A DNA stretch of 64,000 nucleotides from positions 278,548 through 342,547 of the forward strand of contig NZ_FNVD01000002.1 of the NCBI RefSeq assembly GCF_900108275.1, given 5' to 3'. Positions within the stretch are counted from its first letter, which is position 1, and every line of letters starts with the position of its first letter. Below are positions 17,826-25,147 of the stretch, piece by piece. A model generated the notes under the pieces. That model was not told the origin of the DNA and did no database searches. It worked only from the letters and a program-made list of their open reading frames with translations. The translations under genes were made by a program, and so were the position numbers. This DNA comes from Jhaorihella thermophila (GTDB lineage Bacteria > Pseudomonadota > Alphaproteobacteria > Rhodobacterales > Rhodobacteraceae).

Positions 17826-18926
17826 ATGAAGAAAGTCATTCTCGCCCGTCTTTCCACCATCCCCGTGGCCGGGGTTCATCCCGATCTCGTGCTGTCGGGG
17901 ATGATCACCGAACGCGACGTGGCCATCGACGGCGGCAAGGTCGTTATCTCGGTGAACATCCCCGAAAGTTTCAAGGGCGATCTGGCCGAGTTGAAACAGG
18001 CCATCGAGGACAAGCTGGCCGGGCTGGACGGCATCGACAACCTTCTGGTCGTGATGACGGCCGAGCGTCCCGCGCCCAAGGCACCCGAGCCGCCCAAGCT
18101 CAAGAAACGCCCGACCGAGGCGCCGGGTCGCGACATGCGCCCGCTGTCGGCCCCGGTGCCGGGGATCAAGACCATCGTCGCCGTGGCCTCGGGCAAGGGC
18201 GGGGTGGGCAAGTCCACCACCGCCGTCAATCTCGCGCTTGCGCTGGCATCGCTTGGGCTGAAGGTGGGGCTTCTGGATGCTGACATCTACGGACCGTCGC
18301 TGCCGCGGTTGATGGACATACACGACCGCCCGGCGATCGAGGACGACCGCGTGATCCCGATCGAGAAATACGGGATCAAGACCATGTCCATGGGATTCCT
18401 GATGGAAGAGGACAACCCGGTGATCTGGCGCGGGCCGATGGTGGTGTCGGCGCTGATGCAGATGACGCGCGAGGTGGACTGGGGCGAACTGGACGTGATG
18501 GTGCTGGACATGCCGCCGGGCACGGGCGATGCGCAGCTCACCATGGCCCAGCAGGTGCCGCTGCAGGGGGCGGTGATCGTGTCCACGCCGCAGGACCTGG
18601 CGCTGATCGACGCCCGCAAGGGGTTGAAGATGTTCAAGAACGTGGACGTGCCGATCTTTGGCATCATCGAGAACATGTCCACCTTTGTCTGCCCGCATTG
18701 CGGCGGGGAATCGCATATCTTCGGCCATGGCGGCGCGGAACAGGACGCGCACCGGCTGGGAGTGCCGTTTCTTGGCGCGATCCCACTCGACATGGCGATC
18801 CGCGAGAACTCGGACGCCGGCACGCCGGTCGTGGTGTCGCAGCCCGACGGACCGCATGCCCAGGCCTATCGCAAGATCGCGATGAACGTGGCTGCGCGAC
18901 TGTTCCCCGAGGCGGACGAGGACTGA
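17826..18926 (+). CDS. mrp: Mrp/ApbC-type P-loop iron-sulfur cluster carrier
   Basis: ATPase that carries Fe-S clusters to apoproteins in the cytoplasm. 366 residues. An N-terminal MIP18-like DUF59-type region (about 1-80) and a Pro/Lys-rich linker precede the NTPase core: deviant Walker A ASGKGGVGKST (about 121), switch DADIYGPSLPR, and VLDMPPGTGDAQL. The cluster-binding CPHC motif is in FVCPHCGGES. Its promoter has operator-like site C, the same as the dsr genes. This suggests it serves the Fe-S-rich Dsr proteins, perhaps also the adjacent formate dehydrogenase. The link to Dsr is inference. Confidence 0.9.
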   Translation: MKKVILARLSTIPVAGVHPDLVLSGMITERDVAIDGGKVVISVNIPESFKGDLAELKQAIEDKLAGLDGIDNLLVVMTAERPAPKAPEPPKLKKRPTEAPGRDMRPLSAPVPGIKTIVAVASGKGGVGKSTTAVNLALALASLGLKVGLLDADIYGPSLPRLMDIHDRPAIEDDRVIPIEKYGIKTMSMGFLMEEDNPVIWRGPMVVSALMQMTREVDWGELDVMVLDMPPGTGDAQLTMAQQVPLQGAVIVSTPQDLALIDARKGLKMFKNVDVPIFGIIENMSTFVCPHCGGESHIFGHGGAEQDAHRLGVPFLGAIPLDMAIRENSDAGTPVVVSQPDGPHAQAYRKIAMNVAARLFPEADED

Positions 18927-19027
18927 GCGCCCCGCGCCGGCATCGACGCGCCAGGAACATCGGGGCCCGGGGTTCGACGCTCGGAACCTCTGATTTGACG
19001 TCTTGTGCCTTGACCCTTCGGCCTGGC

Positions 19028-20116
19028 TCAGACCCAGGCTTCCATGATCTTCATGCCGATGATCCCGCCGATCACGATGAAGGCGAAGGTGATGAACGAC
19101 CCCATCGCCAATGTCGAGACCCCGGTGACTGCCTGGCCGATCGTGCAGCCCAGCGCCACCACGCCGCCGACGCCCATCAGGATCGCGCCGACAAGGTTGC
19201 GCAGCGTGTCCTGCGCGTCGGAAAACGTTGCCAGGTGGAACCGGCCCTGCGTAACCGCACCGATGAACGCCCCGATCAGCGCACCGACCGTGGTGGTGAC
19301 GGCAAAGCTGGGCGCCTCGAATGCGGTAAAGCGCATGAAGTAGTCGATGGAATCGCCAGCGGGCCGCACATAGCTGAGCGAGGCCAGCGTCGGGTTGTCG
19401 GCGAACTCGTCGAAGGTGATCGCGGTCAGCAGCCAGCCCGCGACCACGCACAACCCGACACCGAGGCCCGCGATCACATGCGGGGCCGAGCTGCGGAATC
19501 CCTTGTCCTTGAAGCACCACAGCAGGATCGCGCCGGCGATCCCAAGCACGCTGATCAACCCCGCCGTGGCCGCGTCGATGCCGGTCAGGCTGGCCAGCAC
19601 GCTGCCGACCCGCTGGTCGGCCAGACCGAATTCGCCCAGATCCGTGGTCATCGCGCCGACCACCGCCACCCGCGCGGGACCGAACAGCCCGCCGATGGTC
19701 ATGTAGGCAGTCCCCCCGATCAGCCACAGCACGATCAGCGACCGCAAGTCGCCGCTGCCCGCGCGAACGAGGTTCCTGGACACGCAACCGCCCGAGAACA
19801 CCATGCCAATCCCGAAGATCAGCCCGCCCAGCATATGCCCGCCCCAGGCGAAGGTCGGCGAGACATATATGCTGAAGCTCATATCGGCGATTCCGGCGCG
19901 TTCCAGAAAAAAGACGCCGATGATCGCCACCGCAGAGGACGTGAGCCAGGATCGGAACCGCCGATAGTCGCCAAAGGACATTATGTCCGAGATCGATCCC
20001 ATCGTGCAGAAATTCGTGCGCTGGATGATGAAGCCGAATATTGCGCCGATCGCCAGCCCGCCCCACAGGATCCATGTGGAGGCATTCTCGACAGCGGCTT
20101 CCCTCAGGCTTTCCAT
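19028..20116 (-). CDS. YeeE/YedE family sulfur-compound transporter
   Basis: Integral membrane protein of the YeeE/YedE (sulfur transport, formerly DUF395) family, whose studied members import thiosulfate. 362 residues, about nine hydrophobic segments. The conserved cysteine motifs sit in half-repeats: RTNFCTMG (about residue 37), SGGCVSRNLVR (about 109) and ALGCTIGQAVTG (about 322). Divergent from dsrE2-tusA across a 273-base spacer holding sites A and B, which suggests co-regulation and delivery of imported sulfur to TusA. Convergent with mrp. Confidence 0.88.
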   Translation of the reverse strand: MESLREAAVENASTWILWGGLAIGAIFGFIIQRTNFCTMGSISDIMSFGDYRRFRSWLTSSAVAIIGVFFLERAGIADMSFSIYVSPTFAWGGHMLGGLIFGIGMVFSGGCVSRNLVRAGSGDLRSLIVLWLIGGTAYMTIGGLFGPARVAVVGAMTTDLGEFGLADQRVGSVLASLTGIDAATAGLISVLGIAGAILLWCFKDKGFRSSAPHVIAGLGVGLCVVAGWLLTAITFDEFADNPTLASLSYVRPAGDSIDYFMRFTAFEAPSFAVTTTVGALIGAFIGAVTQGRFHLATFSDAQDTLRNLVGAILMGVGGVVALGCTIGQAVTGVSTLAMGSFITFAFIVIGGIIGMKIMEAWV

Positions 20117-20195
20117 GTTCTTGTCGTTCCCTGTTGCACAGGCGCGGCACGCCCGCTTCCTCCCTCGGCCACATCGCGCGGGGTCTCAAAATCAC

Positions 20196-20215
20196 TTATT
20201 AGCATGTTTGAGTAT
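20196..20215. promoter_or_regulatory. Candidate sulfur-regulon operator, site A (yeeE)
   Basis: 80 bases upstream of yeeE. In yeeE sense it reads ATACTCAAACATGCTAATAA, sharing the core CATGCTAATA region with site B and the spacing of all four sites. Confidence 0.55.
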
Positions 20216-20318
20216 TTCGTCTGCAAGAATCTTTTCCGAATCTTTTCCGGCGCGTCAGGATCGCGCGTCAAGCCGCCCGGCGCCGCGCCGCCGGCTCGGA
20301 CCCGAAGGGATTGCTCGC

Positions 20319-20348
20319 TTGACCGGTCACAGAACATTCAATTATGCT
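20319..20348 (+). promoter_or_regulatory. Candidate promoter of dsrE2-tusA
   Basis: TTGACC (20319-20324), 18 bases, TATGCT (20343-20348), a plausible sigma-70-type promoter about 45 bases before the dsrE2 start. Its -10 lies inside operator-like site B, so a repressor bound there would block it. Confidence 0.45.
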
Positions 20349-20353
20349 AATAT
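20334..20353. promoter_or_regulatory. Candidate sulfur-regulon operator, site B (dsrE2)
   Basis: ACATTCAATTATGCTAATAT, inside a longer palindrome CATTCA-N12-TGAATG (20335-20358). Its first half nearly equals site D before dsrA (ACATTCGATTAT). The ATTC-N8-(T)AAT layout resembles ArsR-family SqrR/BigR boxes. Confidence 0.6.
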
Positions 20354-20389
20354 GAATGGCAAAGCGAAGCGACCATGGGAGGAGAGCCG

Positions 20390-20893
20390 ATGCTGGATGC
20401 TGCGCAGCTGGAAAACAGCAAGAGCATGTCGATTATCGTGACCAAGGGGTCGCTCGACTGGGCCTATCCGCCCTTCATCCTGGCGTCCACCGCGGCGTCG
20501 ATGGATCTGGAGGTGACGATGTTCTTTACCTTCTACGGGCTGCCGCTGCTCAAGAAGGAGATGAACCCCAAATTCACGACCGTCGGCAACGCGGCGATGG
20601 AAATGCCGATGATGGGCACCCATATCGCAATGCCCAACATCGTGGGCGTGCTGCCGGGCGTGGGCGCCATGGCCGGCACGATGATGAAGAATCTCATGGC
20701 CAAGAAGGGCGTCGCTCCGCTGGAGGACCTGCGCGAGGCCTGCGTGGAACTCGACGTGCGCATGATCGCCTGCCAGATGACCATGGACCTGTTCGAATAC
20801 TCGCCCGAAGACATGATTGACGGGATCGAGCTTGGCGGCGCCGCCACCTATATCGAGACCGCCTCGAAATCCGACATCAACCTTTTCATCTGA
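20390..20893 (+). CDS. dsrE2: DsrE2-type sulfurtransferase
   Basis: DsrE/DsrF-like protein thought to exchange persulfide sulfur with TusA before sulfur enters DsrEFH. The start at 20390 follows GGGAGGAG; an upstream ATG at 20375 overlaps that ribosome site. 167 residues. Conserved cysteines include C118 and C128 (MIACQMTMDLF), and the Gly/Met-rich PNIVGVLPGVGAMAGTMMKN segment may anchor it to the membrane, as in other DsrE2 proteins. tusA follows by 33 bases. In Allochromatium the cluster is rhd-tusA-dsrE2; no rhodanese gene is seen here. Confidence 0.85.
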   Translation: MLDAAQLENSKSMSIIVTKGSLDWAYPPFILASTAASMDLEVTMFFTFYGLPLLKKEMNPKFTTVGNAAMEMPMMGTHIAMPNIVGVLPGVGAMAGTMMKNLMAKKGVAPLEDLREACVELDVRMIACQMTMDLFEYSPEDMIDGIELGGAATYIETASKSDINLFI

Positions 20894-20926
20894 CGACTGA
20901 TCGCGACTCTGAAAGGAACTGACCGA

Positions 20927-21151
20927 ATGGCTGAACAGACGCTCAATGCCGAAGGGCTGAACTGCCCGCTGCCCATCATCAAGGCCAAGAAGATGCTCAA
21001 GACCATGGCGCCGGGCGACGTACTGAACGTGCGCGCCACCGATCCCGGCTCGGTCGCCGACTTTGCCGCCTTCTGCAACCAGACCGGCAACGAATTGCTC
21101 AGCTCGGGCTCCGAAGGCGAGGTCTATACCTTCCAGATCAAGCGCGGCTGA
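20927..21151 (+). CDS. tusA: TusA sulfur-carrier protein
   Basis: Small sulfurtransferase carrying persulfide on Cys13 in the family motif CPLPIIKAKK (CPxP). 74 residues with the SirA-like fold and a second Cys in FAAFCNQTGNELL, as is common. Shine-Dalgarno AAAGGAA. It follows dsrE2 in one transcript and is closed by a hairpin terminator shared with convergent dsrN. Expected to feed sulfur to DsrE2 and DsrEFH. Confidence 0.93.
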   Translation: MAEQTLNAEGLNCPLPIIKAKKMLKTMAPGDVLNVRATDPGSVADFAAFCNQTGNELLSSGSEGEVYTFQIKRG

Positions 21152-21168
21152 ACCCGCGCGCGCCATTC

Positions 21169-21198
21169 GGCACCCGTCCGGCGCGGCGGGTGCCTTTT
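21169..21198 (+). terminator. Rho-independent terminator behind tusA
   Basis: Stem GGCACCCG (21169-21176) / CGGGTGCC (21187-21194) followed by TTTT, 18 bases past the tusA stop and just before the dsrN stop on the other strand. Confidence 0.8.
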
Positions 21199-21209
21199 CA
21201 TTGCGCGGG

Positions 21210-22586
21210 TCACGTCCGGCCCGTCCGGCAGCGAGCCACGAAATCCAGAAACCCCGGCACCCAGGGGATGTTGGCCGAGTTGCGCAGATGGGTGAAGCCC
21301 GCGATCGTGTTGTGGATCAGCACGCCGTCATGACGACCGTCGATGCCGGTGCCGCGCTGCATCTTGCGCACAAAGACGGTGTCTTCGGGCAGCCCCTCGA
21401 TGCTGGCATAGTGGAACTCGTGCGCCCTGACGGTGCAACCGTCGCCCTTCCAGGGGCAGGCCTCGGTGGCGGCGAATTCGACATATCCGCGCCCCTGCGG
21501 TCGGCGGTGCATGACCGCACGGCCCGGCACCAGCCCCACCATCGGCGCGGTCTCGCCGTTCCAAGTGATCGTTTCGCACAGATACATCAGCCCGCCGCAT
21601 TCGGCATAGCACGGCAGCCCCGCCTGCAACGCGCTGCGGATCGCGCCGCGCATCCGGGCGTTCTCGGCCAGCTCGCGCATCCGCATCTCGGGAAAGCCCC
21701 CGCCGATGAACAGCCCGTCAATGTCGGGAAGGGACACGTCATGCAGCGCGTCGATGGGCACGATCTGCGCCCCTTCCGCCTCCATCGCCTCGAGATCGTC
21801 GGGATAGTAGAACCCGAAGGCCGCATCGCGCAGCACGCCGATCCTGAGCCCCGGCCAGCGCGGCGGTTCCGTGCGCTTCGACGGGGATGCGTCCAAGGGC
21901 GGGGCGGCGCGCGCGATCCTGCGCAAGCGGTCAAGATCGACCGACTCGGCCATGATCTCGCCGAAGGCGGCGATCTTCGCCTCGACGCCCGCCGACTCCG
22001 CCGGGGTGGTCAGGCCAAGGTGGCGCTCTCCGATGTCGAGCCGCGCCGAACGCCGGACGCTGCCGATCACGGGAATGTCGGAATAGGTCTCGACCGCCGC
22101 GCGCAGCTTGGCTTCGTGCCGCGCCCCGCCCACGCGGTTCAGGATCAACCCGGCGATGTTCACCTCGGTGTCAAAGGCCCTGTATCCGACCAGCAGCGGC
22201 GCGATCCCGCGCGTCATGCCCAGCGTGTCGATCACCAGCACCACCGGCAAATCCAGCAGCTTGGCCAGCGCGGCGTTTGAATCCGTCCCCTCGACGCAAA
22301 CCCCGTCGTAAAGCCCCTTGTTCGCTTCGACCAGCGACAGCTCCCGCGCCCGCGAGGCGAAGAAAGGCGCGATCCGGTCGGTCTCCATAGTGTTGAAGTC
22401 GAGGCTGTAGCAGGGCGTGCCAGAGGCCATCGACAGCCACATCGGGTCTATATAGTCGGGGCCCTTCTTGAAGGTGCCGATGTCGTCTCCGGCGGCACGA
22501 AACGCCGCCGCCAGCCCCGTGGACACGACCGTCTTGCCCGACGATTTGTGCGCTGCGGCGATCATGAAGCGGGAAAAGGCGGTCAT
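21210..22586 (-). CDS. dsrN: DsrN, siroheme amidase (cobyrinate a,c-diamide synthase-like)
   Basis: Glutamine-dependent amidase that makes siroamide, the DsrAB prosthetic group, from siroheme. 458 residues: N-terminal P-loop domain with AAAHKSSGKTVVS (about 10-22) and KKGPDYIDPMW, and a C-terminal glutamine amidotransferase domain with nucleophile Cys in PCYAECGGLMYL. Same fold as CobB/CbiA; dsr context decides the name. Last gene of the operon. It is preceded by a 114-base spacer with a stem-loop at 22598-22622. Confidence 0.9.
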   Translation of the reverse strand: MTAFSRFMIAAAHKSSGKTVVSTGLAAAFRAAGDDIGTFKKGPDYIDPMWLSMASGTPCYSLDFNTMETDRIAPFFASRARELSLVEANKGLYDGVCVEGTDSNAALAKLLDLPVVLVIDTLGMTRGIAPLLVGYRAFDTEVNIAGLILNRVGGARHEAKLRAAVETYSDIPVIGSVRRSARLDIGERHLGLTTPAESAGVEAKIAAFGEIMAESVDLDRLRRIARAAPPLDASPSKRTEPPRWPGLRIGVLRDAAFGFYYPDDLEAMEAEGAQIVPIDALHDVSLPDIDGLFIGGGFPEMRMRELAENARMRGAIRSALQAGLPCYAECGGLMYLCETITWNGETAPMVGLVPGRAVMHRRPQGRGYVEFAATEACPWKGDGCTVRAHEFHYASIEGLPEDTVFVRKMQRGTGIDGRHDGVLIHNTIAGFTHLRNSANIPWVPGFLDFVARCRTGRT

Positions 22587-22597
22587 ACCGCCCCCTT

Positions 22598-22622
22598 CGC
22601 CGGCGGCAGTTCACTGCCGGCG
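22598..22622 (-). other. Stem-loop between dsrP and dsrN
   Basis: CGCCGG/CCGGCG outer arms and CAGT/ACTG inner arms, without a T-run. May protect the dsr mRNA 3' end or reduce dsrN expression; inference only. Confidence 0.4.
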
Positions 22623-22700
22623 AGCCGTTCGCCGCCCCCGCCGCAGCCAGAGTTAACCACGCATGGGACGAAGGATCGGGCTTGGTGGCGCATGTCCGGC

Positions 22701-23909
22701 CTACGAACCCGAGTTCGTGCCGATATTCGCATCCGACAGGTTGGTCGGCAAAATCCGCAGCACCTTGGCCCCCAGCCCGGTGGCGAACAGCGCGATCGCG
22801 ACCCCGCCCAGCCCCAGCAGCAGCTCGGGCCAGCGCGGCGCATAGGCGTTCACCACGCCATCGCTGAAGCTGGACGACACCTCGTAGCCGGGGAAGATCT
22901 GCAACGGATAGGCCTGGCCCCCGATCACGATCACATAGATCTGGGCCAGCCCCCCCAGCACGACGAGGATCGAGGTCAACACCGGGGTCGAAGACGCCCC
23001 CGCCGTCGCTGGATGCCAGATCAACAGCATGGGCAAGAGCCCCCCGATGACCACCTGTCCAAGCCAGAAGGCCCAAGTGTAGACGCCACCTTCCAGCAGG
23101 GTGAAGCGTTCGAACCCGCCATGTTCGGCGGCGTAGAGATTGGTCATGTGCTGGACGGCGGTGAAATACAGCACCACCGCGCAGAAGATCGCCAGAAGCC
23201 GCGCGAACCTGCGCATCAGCGCCTCGCCCAGGGGGCGGCCATCCAGCCGGAACAACACCGTCAGCACGAGGATGAACACCGCCAATCCGAAACTGAACGA
23301 CATGGCGATGAACAGCGGCGCCATGATTGCGGCATCATAGCCGGGTCGCGCCACCAGCCAGCCAAAGATCGACCCGGTGCCGGTGGTCAGCGCCAGCCGC
23401 CAGAGAAAGGCCAGCATTCCCATGTGCCTGACATATCGCGTGGGCGCGCCGCGGGCCATCTGGGTGAAGAGATAGGCAATGACGACTCCCATGAACCCGG
23501 TGTAGAGGAAGATGTTCCAAGCAAAGATCGAGCTGAAATTGTAACGGGTCATCGCCACGATCAGCCGGTCGGGGCGGCCCAGGTCCAGCACCAGAACCGC
23601 CAGTCCTCCGGCCAGCAGCGCGACCGCCAGCACGCCGGACAGCCGCGCGACGGGCTTGCAGTGGGTCTTGCCGAATACCGACGCCATCGACGCCACGTTC
23701 AGCGCCCCCGAGGCGGCGACGATCAGAAAGATCGCGAATACATGCGGCAGGCCCCAGACGATCTGGTTGTTCATGCCGGTGACGATGTGGCCGTGATGTT
23801 CGACATAGACGACCGAGGCCAACATCGCGGCGATGAACGCGCCCAGCAGGATGGCCGCCTGCCACAGCTGCGGCGTGGTCTTGAGTTCGCGATAGATCGT
23901 CCGTTCCAT
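22701..23909 (-). CDS. dsrP: DsrP, membrane quinone-interacting subunit (NrfD-like)
   Basis: Integral membrane subunit of DsrMKJOP, exchanging electrons between quinones and DsrO/DsrJ. 402 residues with about ten transmembrane helices and the NrfD/PsrC features VWGLPHVFAIFLIVAASGALN and LDLGRPDRLIVAMTRYNFSSIFAWN, near the quinone site. 13 bases behind dsrO. Slightly Pro-poor N-terminus with no signal peptide, as expected. Confidence 0.93.
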   Translation of the reverse strand: MERTIYRELKTTPQLWQAAILLGAFIAAMLASVVYVEHHGHIVTGMNNQIVWGLPHVFAIFLIVAASGALNVASMASVFGKTHCKPVARLSGVLAVALLAGGLAVLVLDLGRPDRLIVAMTRYNFSSIFAWNIFLYTGFMGVVIAYLFTQMARGAPTRYVRHMGMLAFLWRLALTTGTGSIFGWLVARPGYDAAIMAPLFIAMSFSFGLAVFILVLTVLFRLDGRPLGEALMRRFARLLAIFCAVVLYFTAVQHMTNLYAAEHGGFERFTLLEGGVYTWAFWLGQVVIGGLLPMLLIWHPATAGASSTPVLTSILVVLGGLAQIYVIVIGGQAYPLQIFPGYEVSSSFSDGVVNAYAPRWPELLLGLGGVAIALFATGLGAKVLRILPTNLSDANIGTNSGS

Positions 23910-23922
23910 GGGCTGGACCTCT

Positions 23923-24681
23923 TCAGATATTCGAATACCGCACGCCCGGATTCAGTTCGAGATCGGGCCGCAGCGCAACCGATGGATAGTCCGCCAGCCG
24001 CTTCGATATCTCGCTGTCGGGATCCTTCAGATCGCCAAAGATGATCGCGCCCTTGCCGGTGGCGGCGCAGGCCTCTACGCAGGCCGGCGTGCCGCCGGCA
24101 TCCACGCGATGCACGCACAGGGTGCAGCTTTCCACCGTGCCCATGCCGCGCGGGGCGTTCTCGCTCTGGTTCACAAGCGGTTCATGCACGAAGGACCGCG
24201 CCTTGAACGGGCAGGCCATCATGCAATAGCGGCAGCCGATGCAGATATGCTTGTCCACGAGCACAATGCCGTCGGCGCGCTTGAACGAGGCGCCGGTTGG
24301 GCAGACATCGACGCAGGGCGGCTCCTCGCAATGCTGGCACATGACCGGCATGGATACCTCGCGCCCCGTCGCCTTGTGCTTCAGCGTCACCTTGCGGATC
24401 CACTGGGCATCGGTCGAGGGGTTGCCGTCATCCTTCCAGCCGTTTTCGGTCTGGCAGGCGCGCACGCAGGCGTCGCAGTCGGGATCGCAGCGGTTCACGT
24501 CGATCAAGAGGCCCCAACGTTTGCCCGCATCGGCCCGCGCCTGCGCCTCGGACCCGCCAAAAGCGATCAAGGTCACGCCCGGCGCCAGCGTTGCTGTCGC
24601 CACCGCCGCGCCGCTGCGCAGAAAGTCGCGGCGGTTGATCTCGGCGCCCTTTTCGCGTCCCTTGTCGCAACCGCAGCTCAT
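23923..24681 (-). CDS. dsrO: DsrO, periplasmic ferredoxin-like iron-sulfur subunit
   Basis: Electron carrier of DsrMKJOP, exported folded by the Tat system: RRDFLRSGAAVATATLAPG at about 17-36. The start at 24681 gives MSCGCDKGREKG. Four [4Fe-4S] binding clusters are visible: CDPDCDACVRAC, CQHCEEPPCVDVCP, CIGCRYCMMACP, and CTLC...CVEACAATG. 252 residues. It overlaps dsrJ by 4 bases. Confidence 0.93.
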   Translation of the reverse strand: MSCGCDKGREKGAEINRRDFLRSGAAVATATLAPGVTLIAFGGSEAQARADAGKRWGLLIDVNRCDPDCDACVRACQTENGWKDDGNPSTDAQWIRKVTLKHKATGREVSMPVMCQHCEEPPCVDVCPTGASFKRADGIVLVDKHICIGCRYCMMACPFKARSFVHEPLVNQSENAPRGMGTVESCTLCVHRVDAGGTPACVEACAATGKGAIIFGDLKDPDSEISKRLADYPSVALRPDLELNPGVRYSNI

Positions 24682-25145
24682 CGCGATCCCTCCCTGTCGG
24701 TGCCGGTGGTTTCCTCCAGCCACGCGGCGATCCTGCGCGCACGGCCGTCGAGCCCCGCATGTTCCACCGCAGTTTCATCCACGCCCTCGGGGGTCGAGCG
24801 GTGGCACATGAAACAATCCACCTTGACCGCCGCATAATCGTGACAGGTCCGGCAGAAATGCCGTTCGTCCGCATAGGTGACGACTTGTCCCGCCTGGTCC
24901 TTCGCCGCATGACAGTCGAAACAGGCCTTTAGGCTGGCCTGCACCTGTCTGTCACCCTGGTGCATGGTCAGATCGCGGTCGTGCCTCAGCATGTCCGGGT
25001 GATATTTGCGCCAATACGCATTGCCCTCGGGGTGCGGGTCGCCCGTAGCCTTGGGGATCTCCGGCCAGAGCGACGACCGCTCTTCGGTCAGGCCGGGCCC
25101 GACCCAGCCGAAGGCAAGCGTCAGCATCAGCAGGATCCGCCCCAT
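24678..25145 (-). CDS. dsrJ: DsrJ, triheme cytochrome c
   Basis: Periplasmic triheme cytochrome of DsrMKJOP. 155 residues from the ATG at 25145, giving an uncleaved-type hydrophobic N-terminus (RILLMLTLAFGWVG). Exactly three CxxCH motifs: CFDCH, CRTCH and CFMCH. The start codon lies 2 bases behind dsrL, and the end overlaps dsrO. DsrJ elsewhere has an unusual His/Met, His/His and His/Cys haem set; the extra ligand residue cannot be assigned here. Confidence 0.92.
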   Translation of the reverse strand: MGRILLMLTLAFGWVGPGLTEERSSLWPEIPKATGDPHPEGNAYWRKYHPDMLRHDRDLTMHQGDRQVQASLKACFDCHAAKDQAGQVVTYADERHFCRTCHDYAAVKVDCFMCHRSTPEGVDETAVEHAGLDGRARRIAAWLEETTGTDREGSR

Positions 25146-25147
25146 GC

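Noticed and set aside
20319..20329. TTGACCGGTCA as an FNR-type box
   Set aside because: Spacing is TTGA-N4-TCA, not TTGA-N6-TCAA. The segment fits better as the -35 of the dsrE2 promoter.
20375..20389. ATG at 20375 as dsrE2 start
   Set aside because: It lies on top of GGGAGGAG, which is the natural ribosome site for the ATG at 20390.
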